A stretch of DNA of 64,000 nt, taken from NCBI GenBank assembly GCA_040779335.1, contig JBFONV010000005.1, forward strand, positions 248,001 to 312,000, written 5' to 3'. A model generated the notes under the pieces. It was given only the letters and a program-made list of their open reading frames with translations. It did not search any database and was not told where the DNA came from. Positions 1 through 8,791 of this stretch are shown in pieces; positions within the stretch are counted from its first letter, which is position 1, and the number at the start of each line of letters is the position of its first letter. Source of the stretch: JBFONV01 sp040779335 (GTDB taxonomy: Bacteria; Pseudomonadota; Gammaproteobacteria; Enterobacterales; Alteromonadaceae). A program made the position numbers and the translations under genes.

Positions 1-329
1 TCAAAATGTTTAGCTAAAAATTGCGGGTCATTCAAGCGACTTTCGCGGTGATGACGCATATCTTCTCGATATGTTTCACAGATAAACGCCAAAGTTTTCT
101 GCACGCGAGTGAGCGTGACAGACGGCTCAAAAACCTTACCAGCGTGCACGGCAAAAGCATCTTGTGGCTGAGTATTAATATATCGAGTCGTATCTTGAGC
201 AACTAGACATAATTCACTTGCTTGAAAATCAGTGATTTGTCCAAAATCATTGACGTCTTCAACAATAAATTCATAGGCTAAACAAGAAGAAGAAAAAAAA
301 AGACAACTGATAAAGACTCTGAAAAACAC
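1..329 (-). CDS. Secreted protein of unknown function, partial (C-terminus beyond window edge)
   Basis: The reading frame is open from a GTG codon at 329 to the left window edge, giving 109 complete codons. The start is supported by an AAGGA ribosome binding site six bases upstream. The first 20 or so residues form a signal peptide (FFRVFISCLFFSSSCLA, then YEF), so the product is exported. The visible mature part is rich in polar residues and contains Cys in ASELCLVAQ and LAFICETYRED, a possible disulfide pair. I do not recognise the family with confidence. A periplasmic murein hydrolase of the MltA type is one weak possibility, based only on a vague resemblance. An inverted repeat lies just upstream at 357-381. 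Confidence 0.7.
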   Translation of the reverse strand, partial: MFFRVFISCLFFSSSCLAYEFIVEDVNDFGQITDFQASELCLVAQDTTRYINTQPQDAFAVHAGKVFEPSVTLTRVQKTLAFICETYREDMRHHRESRLNDPQFLAKHF

Positions 330-356
330 TGGATTTCCTTTAGATAATTGCGTGGC

Positions 357-381
357 GGTAGTAGCCAATCTTTATACTACC
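357..381. promoter_or_regulatory. Inverted repeat upstream of the truncated secreted-protein gene
   Basis: GGTAGTA and TACTACC form perfect 7-bp arms separated by 11 bases. The repeat lies about 30 bp upstream of the GTG start of the minus-strand gene. There is no T-tract, so it looks more like an operator than a terminator. The function is inferred only from position. Confidence 0.35.
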
Positions 382-471
382 TAAAAATGGTACGAGTTTG
401 GAGCGTATTGGATGCATAAAGCCCCAGATAATAATTTTATCCGCAGTATTACCAATTAAAACCGCAACCAT

Positions 472-708
472 TCATTCTTTTTTCAATTTTATGATCAGGT
501 CAATATGAGGAATAAGATCTTCAATTTCTCGCAAGTGCTCTCTCAACGCTTGCCATTGCGCTAACTGTAACTTGCCCGAATCTAAAATGGCATGCTTAAG
601 TTCACTGACTAGCGAATCATTGTCACGTTGCTCAATAAACTCGTTAATATGAAGTAGACAGTCTAAATCGGCCTGCGTAATAATTTGCTGCTCGTCATTT
701 TTGACCAT
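472..708 (-). CDS. Small helical protein of unknown function (78 aa)
   Basis: A compact ORF from ATG at 708 with a weak GGA-type ribosome binding site. The product is highly charged and predicted helical throughout, with no signal peptide, membrane segment or cysteine-rich motif (one Cys in DLDCLLHINEF). It ends in IIKLKKE. No family is recognised. It is separated from the gene on its left by about 140 bp and from the divergent OB-fold gene on its right by about 300 bp, so it is probably monocistronic. Confidence 0.5.
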   Translation of the reverse strand: MVKNDEQQIITQADLDCLLHINEFIEQRDNDSLVSELKHAILDSGKLQLAQWQALREHLREIEDLIPHIDLIIKLKKE

Positions 709-1014
709 AATACATCCAAAAAACCATAACTGTACTCAATTATAGTGGCACTCAATAAATAGCACCAATGACAATCGCCTAAATTCAATAGGTTATTATG
801 TTGATAAAGCGGCACTCCCAGTGTTATGAATTTCGATTAGGGAATAGACTTCATCTGCAATCGACGTCTTAGTTCTGACTTTCTTTCGACTTGCCCACTG
901 CTATATTTTCATATTGCTTAGGTATACAATAAACACATCACGATACCTATTTAAGCGTCGACTAGCGTATCATTAGTTCGATCAAGACATTTTTTACTGG
1001 GTAACTCTTCCTTT
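709..1014. other. Intergenic region without a recognised gene
   Basis: About 306 bases between the small minus-strand gene and the OB-fold gene. Stops are frequent in all frames. It must hold the divergent promoters of its neighbours, but I see no clear hairpin, repeat or operator in it. Confidence 0.5.
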
Positions 1015-1665
1015 ATGCACAACAAGATGAATACACACCTTTGCTCGTTAACCTTATTAGGTAACCTCGTTGACAAGCCGATCATACGTTATCAAGCAAA
1101 CCCAGTAGTAGCGATTGCTGAAATCGTCGTAGCAACCCATAGTCGATGGTTAGATAAAGGCACTCAAAAGTATAAAGAATGGACCAGTTATCATACTGTT
1201 AAAGTCATCGGGGATATTGTTGATGCAGCCTTGGTACATGCACAAAAAGGCGATGTTATTCTAATACATGGCTACCTGCTCAATAGCAAAAAATCCGCGA
1301 GAGAAATCATTCATGCCACTTTCGCGCAGACATTTGCTAAAGGCTACGCTCAGTCATTAAACCAAATTCAGTGTAGTGGCATAATTTGCGAAAACGTGCA
1401 ACTTGTGCAAACCGAACATAATAAAGAATTGGCCGAAATTACCATCGAAATAAATCACCAAGTTCATTCCCCTATAAAACAAGCGATGCATGATTTTTCA
1501 TTACAACGCAAGGTCCATGTATGGGGGAAACAGGCACATTATATCCATGAATATGCCAAAATTGGTGATGCATTGGTGGTCGAAGGTAAGCTAAACTATT
1601 TAAAAAACGCACAAAAGTCGCAATTTATTGAAGCACGACAGGTTGTTTTATTAAAAAATCAATAA
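1015..1665 (+). CDS. SSB-like protein with two tandem OB-fold domains
   Basis: The N-terminal half (residues about 6-110) has the single-stranded-DNA-binding protein layout: LTLLGNLVDKPIIRY as the first strands, then EWTSYHTVKVIGD, which matches the SSB 'EWHRVVLFGK' strand, then GDVILIHGYLLNSK. The second half (about 135-216) repeats the pattern in a more divergent form (VHVWGKQAHYIHEYAKIGDALVVEGKLNY as separate strands). Typical SSB has one OB fold plus an acidic tail ending in DDDIPF. This protein has two folds and no such tail, ending KNQ. It probably binds single-stranded DNA as a monomer or dimer. The start may be this ATG or the one at 1027 (MNTHLC); neither has a strong ribosome binding site. 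It is not the housekeeping ssb. Confidence 0.7.
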   Translation: MHNKMNTHLCSLTLLGNLVDKPIIRYQANPVVAIAEIVVATHSRWLDKGTQKYKEWTSYHTVKVIGDIVDAALVHAQKGDVILIHGYLLNSKKSAREIIHATFAQTFAKGYAQSLNQIQCSGIICENVQLVQTEHNKELAEITIEINHQVHSPIKQAMHDFSLQRKVHVWGKQAHYIHEYAKIGDALVVEGKLNYLKNAQKSQFIEARQVVLLKNQ

Positions 1666-1713
1666 CATAATCGTTATATCGCTTGCGCCCATTGTTAATA
1701 AACACAAATATAT

Positions 1714-3561
1714 ATGATTAGCATAAACCAACTTACAATCTGTTATTCAGTCATTAGAAGTGCTTTGTTAAGTGCGGCAATAACTATACTTGCTTTATCT
1801 AGCTTCGTTCACGCTAACGAATTTGAATTACAAAAAGTCGCAGAATTACATCCCCCTCAAGGAGCTGATACAAATTGGGTATCATTACAAGCACACCCAA
1901 GTGATGCACAACGATTTTACCTTGCAGAATCTACAGGACAAATATTCCTCGTCTCAGACGGTGTAATTCAGCCTAAGTCAGTATTAGATTTAGGCCTGTT
2001 ATTAAAGCAAAAAAATGACTTGATACTCACTGCTATGGTCTTGCATCCGAGTTTTTCATTACTTGAACAACCCGGTTTTGGCAAATTATATACTGCCCAT
2101 GTCGAACTTAAAAATGAACAAAAGCGAATCGATAGAATCCGAGCTAGCGGGATTGATACTGAATTAAAATACGACGCAGTAGTTACCGAGTGGCAACTCA
2201 ATAAAACCAAAACCCGTGTAGAACCCCAAGGCCAAAGAGAAATATTGAGGATAGCAGTAGCTAATAAAGATAATGCCATCAGTCAACTCGCCTTTGAACC
2301 GTTCATAAGAAGCTGGGACGACAAATTTGGCTTTCTCTACATTGCCCTTAAAAATGAACCGACCCTTACAGATCACCCTCTCTATTCAGGCACGTTATTA
2401 CGCATAAACCCGAGAAAATTTGGCCTGAGAAACTTTACCACTCCCAAAGACAATCCTTACATAAAAGACCCAAGCATTAATAAAGAAATATATCTGCTAG
2501 GCGGACAAAATATTACTGGCCTGATGTGGCCAAAAAATAGCAATGGGACCATGTTAGTCAGCCATATTTATAATCAACACGCCATAATAGCGAAAGCACA
2601 AGCGGGCGATGACTGGCGGACAACACCACCAACCGATGTTGTATGGAAAGACATAAATAATAGCAATCTACCGACGGCGATGATTTATCACGGAAGACAT
2701 TTAAAAAACACCCGCGAAAAAGGCGTATTCTTATCGCATTCACCTCAAGGTTGGCACTTAAATTCATTTATCCTAAACAATAAAAAAGGAGTGTTGGCGC
2801 TTCCGAACCCTGAAGGCTTGATTGAATCTTCGTTGATCCACCAAAGTGATGATATTAGCCTCTATGAAAAGAATGACTCTGAAATATTATTGTTCGATGA
2901 ATCTAATAATGTGTTGTTTAGTTTAACCTCAAATCAAATTGATACGGTATCGACAGAGCAAACGAGTGGTGATGTCGTCTCGCAAAGTACTCGCCATTAT
3001 CTTAAAATAGCAGTGCCATTGATTTTTTTGATATTAATCACATTCATTTCGGTTAAGTTTTATTTTTCGTCGATGAGACGCAGCAGAACATTTTTACATA
3101 AAAACTATGTTCGCTTTGCTGTTGATCATAAACAACAGACCATTTCTCTGTTTCGTCGTCACCAAAATGTCAAAGATAAAGTCATTGCACTGAGCGATAT
3201 TATTAGTAGTGAAATATATCTTAACGACAAGGTGATAAATGTTATTAATGAAACGCCAGGCCATGGTTTTAGTGCAGAGCTAGAGGAGCAAGTAAGAGCT
3301 ATTTTTAAACAAGAGCATGTTAATAAAATGGTCGACAATAAAATTCGTCAAATAGATATAGTGCTCACTGACAAAAAGCAACGACCAAACCGTATCTGCA
3401 TGTATTTGCGCAAAGGTAATAATCGTTTAACCAGACAAGGGTATCAAGAAAGCATAGAAGGCGTTATTGACTGGTGTTGGCATATTGCCAAATTAGTCAA
3501 CCCCAATGAAACCCCCAAAAGGGTTATTAGGGTCAAATCATCCGATATTTCCAACCAATAA
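1714..3561 (+). CDS. Exported beta-propeller protein (PQQ-sugar-dehydrogenase-like) with C-terminal membrane anchor and cytoplasmic domain
   Basis: A 615-residue protein. A signal peptide ends near residue 34 (SSFVHA, then NEFELQ). The next 400 or so residues resemble the soluble aldose/glucose dehydrogenase (GSDH, YliI/Asd) propeller: AHPSDAQRFYLAESTGQIFLV, VLHPSFS, GFLYIALKN and GTLLRINP. A hydrophobic helix (IAVPLIFLILITFISVKFYF, about 433-455) is followed by a basic stop-transfer MRRSR and about 150 cytoplasmic residues of unknown type. Family members with PQQ use a His in the first blade; I cannot say whether the cofactor site is kept. The propeller would face the periplasm and the tail the cytosol, an arrangement I do not know for this family. 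Confidence 0.6.
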   Translation: MISINQLTICYSVIRSALLSAAITILALSSFVHANEFELQKVAELHPPQGADTNWVSLQAHPSDAQRFYLAESTGQIFLVSDGVIQPKSVLDLGLLLKQKNDLILTAMVLHPSFSLLEQPGFGKLYTAHVELKNEQKRIDRIRASGIDTELKYDAVVTEWQLNKTKTRVEPQGQREILRIAVANKDNAISQLAFEPFIRSWDDKFGFLYIALKNEPTLTDHPLYSGTLLRINPRKFGLRNFTTPKDNPYIKDPSINKEIYLLGGQNITGLMWPKNSNGTMLVSHIYNQHAIIAKAQAGDDWRTTPPTDVVWKDINNSNLPTAMIYHGRHLKNTREKGVFLSHSPQGWHLNSFILNNKKGVLALPNPEGLIESSLIHQSDDISLYEKNDSEILLFDESNNVLFSLTSNQIDTVSTEQTSGDVVSQSTRHYLKIAVPLIFLILITFISVKFYFSSMRRSRTFLHKNYVRFAVDHKQQTISLFRRHQNVKDKVIALSDIISSEIYLNDKVINVINETPGHGFSAELEEQVRAIFKQEHVNKMVDNKIRQIDIVLTDKKQRPNRICMYLRKGNNRLTRQGYQESIEGVIDWCWHIAKLVNPNETPKRVIRVKSSDISNQ

Positions 3562-3663
3562 AGCGCATAGTCGAAAATTTAAAGAGGGTTCCGGTAAAGT
3601 AACGGCCTGAACAAGTTTAACTTTTCCCGAATTCAGTTTTCTAAGAAACATCATTCAAACAAT

Positions 3664-3689
3664 AAAAAAGGGACCTCAGTCCCTTTTTT
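3664..3689. terminator. Bidirectional intrinsic terminator
   Basis: GGGAC and GTCCC pair around a CTCA loop, with six A on the left and six T on the right, so it can end transcription from both sides. It sits between the convergent propeller-protein gene and dsbA. Confidence 0.85.
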
Positions 3690-3707
3690 ATCAGCAAAAC
3701 AGAAAAT

Positions 3708-4340
3708 TTATTTTAGTGTCAGTAAATAACTAATCAATTTTTTATAGTCTTGTTCAAAGTTGTCTTTATCAAGTTCAGCATTGTTAATTCGGTATTTACC
3801 ATTAACAATCACGGTAGGCACCCCAGTTAATGCGCCTTTCTTAGAAAAATAATCTTGGTTTTTCTTCATTAACTTCGCTTTACTGTTAACACTGAAGCTT
3901 GTCATTAATTTATCAAATTTATCACCATCTGCGCCGTTTAAAACAAAGATATTGCGTAAATCTTTTTCTGAAGTAATGACCGCTCTTTGTACCTGAAGAT
4001 AATTAAACACCGCGTCAGTCAATTTAGCTTTCATGCCTAACTGTTCCGCAACGACCACACCTTTGCTTAGCAGTTGCTGAATTTGTGGGCTGGCAGCACG
4101 CAAAAAGTCGACATGATTTTGCTCAAAAGTAACACCTTCAGGTAATTGTTTTTCAACTGACTCCATAAATGGTTGAAAACGCAAACAGTGCGGGCAGTAA
4201 AATGAAAAATACTCTCTCACTTCTGGTTTGGCAGTAATATCTTCACTGACCTTAGTGTACTGCTTACCTTCAGTATAATCGGCAGAGCAAGCCATTAGTG
4301 GCATCAACAATATAACAAGTAAACTAGCTAATTTTTTCAT
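3708..4340 (-). CDS. dsbA: Thiol:disulfide interchange protein DsbA
   Basis: A periplasmic disulfide oxidase of 210 residues, the usual length. The signal peptide MKKLASLLVILLMPLMA leads to CSADYTEGK. The catalytic motif is CPHC in YFSFYCPHCLRF, the same dipeptide as in E. coli DsbA. The cis-proline loop appears as GVPT, followed by VIVNGKYRI, the closing thioredoxin strand. The extra Cys directly after the signal peptide gives LMAC, which resembles a lipobox, although Met at -2 is not standard; a lipoprotein form cannot be excluded. It lies 35 bp downstream of srkA, the same pairing as yihE-dsbA in enterobacteria. Confidence 0.93.
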   Translation of the reverse strand: MKKLASLLVILLMPLMACSADYTEGKQYTKVSEDITAKPEVREYFSFYCPHCLRFQPFMESVEKQLPEGVTFEQNHVDFLRAASPQIQQLLSKGVVVAEQLGMKAKLTDAVFNYLQVQRAVITSEKDLRNIFVLNGADGDKFDKLMTSFSVNSKAKLMKKNQDYFSKKGALTGVPTVIVNGKYRINNAELDKDNFEQDYKKLISYLLTLK

Positions 4341-4375
4341 GTAAATTTTTATCCTATGTATGGCTTATTTCTATT

Positions 4376-5353
4376 TTAGGCCGGTAATAAACTTAGAGGC
4401 GGCTGCTGTAATGCTGACATTTGTTCTTTTAACATCAAAATTTGTTGTTCCCAATACTTTTCAGTATTAAACCATGGAAAGTTACGAGGAAACGCAGGAT
4501 CTTGCCAACGATGACACAACCAAGCCATATAATTAACGACACGCATAGTCCTAAGTGATTCTATCAACATCAGCTGGTTAGATTCAAATGTAAAAAACTC
4601 TTCATAGCCCATTAACATAGTATCTAATTGTAACAATTGTTGTTGGCGGTCGCCTGACAACATCATCCAAAGATCTTGAACCGCAGGCCCCATCCGGCAA
4701 TCATCTAAATCGACAAAATGCGGACCGTCATCAGTCCATAAAATATTCCCCGCGTGGCAATCACCATGAAGACGAATAATATTTTTTGGTTGATACTGCT
4801 CAGCAGCGACCTTGATCACCTGATCGAGTATGGTGAAAAATGGTGTCACCAAAGACGTCGGAACGAAATTTGACGCGGCTATAATTTCACGTGCCTGATA
4901 TAACATTTCTTCGCGACTAAATGTCAGTCGATGAGTGAATTTCTTTTGTGCTGCCACCGCATGAATGCGCCCAATAAAGCGACCCATCCATTCCAATTGA
5001 TCTAAATTGTCGACTTCAAATATTCGACCACCTTTGCACGGGTAAACCGCGAAAAAATAGCCTTTATAATTAAATAGCGACTCACCATTAACCTCAAGTG
5101 GCGCTACAAGCGGTAACTCTCGCTCAGCCAGCTCTAGTGCAAAGCAATGTTCTTCGCGAATTTCGGCCTCCGACCATCGTTGTGGTCGATAAAACTTAGT
5201 GACATATTTGTTGAGATCATCATCATGAAATTGGTAAACGCGGTTTTCATAACTGTTCAATGGCAATAAGCCACTATCAATCGTGAAACCTGCACTTTCC
5301 AAACCATCTAAAATGAGATCTGGTGATAGCGAAGTAAAATCAAATGCTGACAT
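4376..5353 (-). CDS. srkA: Stress response kinase A (YihE/RdoA family)
   Basis: A 325-residue protein kinase-like phosphotransferase of the APH/choline-kinase fold. The catalytic loop is seen as RLHGDCHAGNILW and the metal-binding loop as HFVDLDDCRMGP, followed by VQDLWMML. The N-terminal LNSYENRVYQF matches the glycine-poor ATP loop of this family. In E. coli, SrkA counters MazF-linked death after stress. Its ATG overlaps the stop codon of ccoG by one base (TAATG), which implies translational coupling, and dsbA follows, so ccoG-srkA-dsbA is probably one operon. Confidence 0.9.
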   Translation of the reverse strand: MSAFDFTSLSPDLILDGLESAGFTIDSGLLPLNSYENRVYQFHDDDLNKYVTKFYRPQRWSEAEIREEHCFALELAERELPLVAPLEVNGESLFNYKGYFFAVYPCKGGRIFEVDNLDQLEWMGRFIGRIHAVAAQKKFTHRLTFSREEMLYQAREIIAASNFVPTSLVTPFFTILDQVIKVAAEQYQPKNIIRLHGDCHAGNILWTDDGPHFVDLDDCRMGPAVQDLWMMLSGDRQQQLLQLDTMLMGYEEFFTFESNQLMLIESLRTMRVVNYMAWLCHRWQDPAFPRNFPWFNTEKYWEQQILMLKEQMSALQQPPLSLLPA

Positions 5354-6795
5354 TAGCGTTTTTTAAAAAACCGGCTGGGTTGTTCAAGTTGAACATCACT
5401 ATCACCGGAAACCTGCTGAATTACAAACGAAATGTCGGTCATGTAGTCTTTTAGATAATAGGGATCAACGGCAATACTTATTGGCAAAGTATACACACTG
5501 GCCGCTTTAACCGTTACTTCCTGATCGCCAATCCACTTAGCGTTTTCAATGCCCTTAACAGCAAGTCGATAAGTATTGTCAGTTTGTGATTTATTTAAAA
5601 TTTTCAAGGTATAGACATTTTCAGTATTACCATCAAAATTTTCTTTCGCCAGTTCTGTGCGATCACGAATGATATCCAATGATACCGGCACGCGATTGAC
5701 AATCTCCATAACCAGCAAGCCGCTCATAACAATCAAGACCATGGCATAACCAATTAACTTTGAGCGAATAAAATGGACTTTCTTACCTTGTAATTCATGT
5801 TCTGTGGTGTAGCGAATCAGGCCTCTTTCATACTTCATGTTATCCATAACGCCATCGCAGGCATCAACACATGCCGCGCAATTAATACATTCATATTGTA
5901 AGCCGTTACGAATATCTATCCCTGTCGGACATACCTGTACACATAGATTGCAGTCGATGCAATCACCCAGCCCTAATGCCTTAGGATCTTGTTTTCGTGA
6001 GCGGCCTCCGCGAGTTTCGCCTCTATTGGTATCGTATGAAACGGTTAGCGTATCTTTATCGAACATTGCTGATTGAAAGCGCGCATAAGGACACATGTGC
6101 AAGCACATAATTTCACGCATCCAGCCCGCATTCCCATAGGTACAAAAGGCAAAAAACCATACGGTAGCGGCCGCTGCGAAGGAGGTATTAAAGGTAAAGA
6201 AGTCGACAAAAATCTCTTGCATTGGCATAAAATAACCAACAAAGGTTAACGCGGTGAGCACGGAAAAGAACATCCAGCAAAAATGTTTTAACGCTTTACG
6301 CCAAAATTTATTGAAATCTAATGCTTGGCTATCCAATTTTTTACGCTGATTGGCGGTACCTTCTATGCGTTCTTCAAACCAGATGAAGATAAAGGTCCAA
6401 ACCGTTTGCGGGCATAAATACCCGCACCAAACACGGCCTAAAAAGGTCGTGACAAAAAATAATAAAAAAGCGCCGAGTATAAATATCCACGCTAATAAAG
6501 TGAGATCTTGTGGCCAGAGTGTTAAACCAAAAATATTAAAACGCTGCTCTGAAATATCAAACAATATCGCTTGATGACCATTAAATTGCAGCCAAGGTAG
6601 CAGAGCAAAGAAAGCTAAAAACACAAAGTTCATTTTACGACGTAATCGTTGGAAAAAACCGGTCACTTTACGAACGTAAATTTGATCTCTGGGCTTGTAT
6701 TGCTCAACGCCGTGATTTTTGGGTTGATGAATTTTGATGTTTTTGACAGGAATTTTTACCGCTGCTTGCTTATTATTCTCTTGTTCTGCGCTCAC
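5353..6795 (-). CDS. ccoG: Cytochrome c oxidase accessory protein CcoG (FixG/RdxA)
   Basis: A 480-residue inner-membrane iron-sulfur protein, involved in copper delivery for cbb3 oxidase assembly in characterised members. Visible are several membrane segments (about 52-70, 90-115, 165-190, 205-225, 345-365), the GRVWCGYLCPQTVW motif, and two 4Fe-4S ferredoxin clusters (CIDCNLCVQVCPTG and CINCAACVDACDG). The C-terminal 110 residues form the periplasmic Ig-like FixG domain. The ccoNOPQ and ccoI genes are not in the window. It is the first gene of the ccoG-srkA-dsbA cluster. Confidence 0.93.
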   Translation of the reverse strand: MSAEQENNKQAAVKIPVKNIKIHQPKNHGVEQYKPRDQIYVRKVTGFFQRLRRKMNFVFLAFFALLPWLQFNGHQAILFDISEQRFNIFGLTLWPQDLTLLAWIFILGAFLLFFVTTFLGRVWCGYLCPQTVWTFIFIWFEERIEGTANQRKKLDSQALDFNKFWRKALKHFCWMFFSVLTALTFVGYFMPMQEIFVDFFTFNTSFAAAATVWFFAFCTYGNAGWMREIMCLHMCPYARFQSAMFDKDTLTVSYDTNRGETRGGRSRKQDPKALGLGDCIDCNLCVQVCPTGIDIRNGLQYECINCAACVDACDGVMDNMKYERGLIRYTTEHELQGKKVHFIRSKLIGYAMVLIVMSGLLVMEIVNRVPVSLDIIRDRTELAKENFDGNTENVYTLKILNKSQTDNTYRLAVKGIENAKWIGDQEVTVKAASVYTLPISIAVDPYYLKDYMTDISFVIQQVSGDSDVQLEQPSRFFKKR

Positions 6796-6956
6796 AATTA
6801 ATCCTTGTTAACGAAGTTTCGCTGAAATATAACTAAGTCACCTAGGGACGTTCAACACGACCTAGTACTTTTAATTCTTTTTTCTTTGAATAAGATAATA
6901 TATTGTAACCGTATTATTGATTATCCTATACGCACTTGGACATTATACGGCATCCC

Positions 6957-7313
6957 ATGAAAAAATTATTGATCTTAATCGTAGCAATTGCCTTATTTCT
7001 TCATTTTTATCCTCAACCTGAGGTTGATAAAAAATTTGAAGAACTAAAAAACACGCTATTAACGCAGTTTTCGGATGCAACTGACACAAAAGTGCGTCTT
7101 AAAGCAGATAAAATTTATACCGACCTTGAATCTCAGTTCGACACTTTTAACAGTGATGAAATTATTTATTTGAAAGAAATTACCCTCACGCGACGTTCTG
7201 TAAAAGCTTTTTATGCTGAGTACTGTCAGGGTAAAAAGAGCAATCCTAAGTTCCATTCAACCAATTTAGCCAAAGTCTGTAAAACCATCGATAACTATCA
7301 GTCACTATTATAG
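6957..7313 (+). CDS. Small membrane-anchored or secreted protein of unknown function (118 aa)
   Basis: The ATG at 6957 is preferred over an in-frame TTG at 6936 because it begins directly with a signal-anchor sequence, KKLLILIVAIALFLHFYP. The remainder is predicted helical with a charged middle (FEELKNTLLTQFSDATDTK) and two cysteines (EYCQGKKSN and AKVCKTIDNY) that could form a disulfide in the periplasm. No family is recognised. It is divergent from ccoG and convergent with hutF, with a terminator hairpin after it. Confidence 0.6.
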   Translation: MKKLLILIVAIALFLHFYPQPEVDKKFEELKNTLLTQFSDATDTKVRLKADKIYTDLESQFDTFNSDEIIYLKEITLTRRSVKAFYAEYCQGKKSNPKFHSTNLAKVCKTIDNYQSLL

Positions 7314-7326
7314 GTATTGGTAGAAA

Positions 7327-7357
7327 TGTAGCTCAGCCTAAAACTTGCTGAGCTACA
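7327..7357. terminator. Hairpin between convergent genes, probable bidirectional terminator
   Basis: TGTAGCTCAGC pairs perfectly with GCTGAGCTACA over 11 bp with a 9-base loop. Short A and T runs flank it on each side. It lies between the small secreted-protein gene and hutF. Confidence 0.65.
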
Positions 7358-7387
7358 AAATCATTGCGGTCCTTTAGAGAGGGGTCG

Positions 7388-8752
7388 CTATTCTGATAGC
7401 TGTTTAAGCAACTTTGCAAACGCATCGGCGGTTTCGTTTTCAAGCGTGTGCTGACGATTTTGTATCACCCAGACACCATTAACCATGACATCTCGCACCG
7501 GACTTTGTTGACTGGCAAAGATCATACTATCCAGCAAATGCGACTCATCTTGAGCAAATAATCGAGTATTGTCTTGATCTAATACCAGTAAATCTGCCTG
7601 TTTACCAATCGCAAGTTCACCGGTATTAGTATTGGTACTTTGCGCGCCACCAAGGGCTGCTAATTGCCACAAATTTTGGCCTACGGAGGCTTGATGCTCA
7701 TATGCTAAAATAGCGCGTTGGCGTTTTATCAAGCGTTGCGCGTATTCCAGCCATCTTAATTCCTCAATGGGATTGACTGAAATATGGCTATCAGAGCCAA
7801 TAGCAAACGTGCCGTTTTCTGATAAAAACTCTGTGGTTGGAAAAATACCATCACCTAAATTTGCTTCCGTGGTCGGGCAAATCCCTGCGATAGCCTTGTT
7901 ATTAATGATCCCTCGACGCTCAGATTCATTAATATGAGTGGCGTGAATTAAACACCAGTATTTATCTAAAGCAACATTATCAAGCAGCCACTGCACTGGG
8001 CGCTTACCATAATGCGCAATACTATCTTCTACTTCCTTTTGTTGCTCAGCAATATGAATATGAATAGGGGCGTTGGCATCAAGGCTACGCACATGTGCAA
8101 CAGTCTCTAACAGTCCTTCCTTATCAACCGCTCTCAACGAATGTGGAGCTATACCCACATTGGTGTTTTGATACGCTTTGCTTAAGGCAAAACAATCACT
8201 GACTAACTGATTAAACTGACTGGTCGAGTTAATAAAGCGTTTTTGCCCGTCATTGGCTGGTAAACGACCAAAGCCACTGTATTGGTACAATACCGGTAAA
8301 AGCGTTAAGCCTATGCCCGCCCCTTGTGACGCTTTAAATATTGATTCGGCCATGGTCGATAATTTAGGGTAAGGATTACCGTCAATGTTATGATGTAAAT
8401 AATGAAATTCAGCAACACGGGTATAACCCATTTTCAGCATTTCAATATATAACTGCGTGGCGATAGTTTCCGCGTTCTCGGCAGTTAATTGTGCTAAAAA
8501 TTTATACATGACACTACGCCAGGTCCAAAAACTGTCTTGTCCCTCACTCCCCTGTTCGCTAAATCCAGCAAATGCCCGTTGAAAAGCATGAGAGTGACAG
8601 TTAACCATACCCGGAATAACAGCCCCTTTTGCCACCTGTGCTCCGTCGACTTGGCCAGATTGAATATCGGTAATAACACCATTTTCAATTGTAAGTGTTT
8701 GCTCACTCGCCCAGCCATCACTCAACAATATTTTATCTGCGTAAATTTTCAT
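7388..8752 (-). CDS. hutF: Formimidoylglutamate deiminase HutF
   Basis: An amidohydrolase of 454 residues that converts N-formimidoyl-L-glutamate to N-formyl-L-glutamate and ammonia. Metal ligands are visible as NCHSHAFQR (His53 and His55), IHIHIAEQ in the middle, THINESE near 270 and GSDSHISVNP near 320. The C-terminus holds the small composite domain (GELAIGKQADLLVLDQD). The neighbouring hutG supplies the next step, which marks this as the five-step histidine pathway rather than the HutG-formiminoglutamase route. The two genes are 39 bp apart and co-oriented. No hutH, hutU or hutI is in the window. Confidence 0.92.
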   Translation of the reverse strand: MKIYADKILLSDGWASEQTLTIENGVITDIQSGQVDGAQVAKGAVIPGMVNCHSHAFQRAFAGFSEQGSEGQDSFWTWRSVMYKFLAQLTAENAETIATQLYIEMLKMGYTRVAEFHYLHHNIDGNPYPKLSTMAESIFKASQGAGIGLTLLPVLYQYSGFGRLPANDGQKRFINSTSQFNQLVSDCFALSKAYQNTNVGIAPHSLRAVDKEGLLETVAHVRSLDANAPIHIHIAEQQKEVEDSIAHYGKRPVQWLLDNVALDKYWCLIHATHINESERRGIINNKAIAGICPTTEANLGDGIFPTTEFLSENGTFAIGSDSHISVNPIEELRWLEYAQRLIKRQRAILAYEHQASVGQNLWQLAALGGAQSTNTNTGELAIGKQADLLVLDQDNTRLFAQDESHLLDSMIFASQQSPVRDVMVNGVWVIQNRQHTLENETADAFAKLLKQLSE

Positions 8753-8791
8753 TTTTCTCTTTCTCGTCTTCTCAGAACAACAGACTAGGGG

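Noticed and set aside
5837..6076. Plus-strand ORF inside ccoG
   Set aside because: Antisense shadow of the ferredoxin region; no start signal and no domain.
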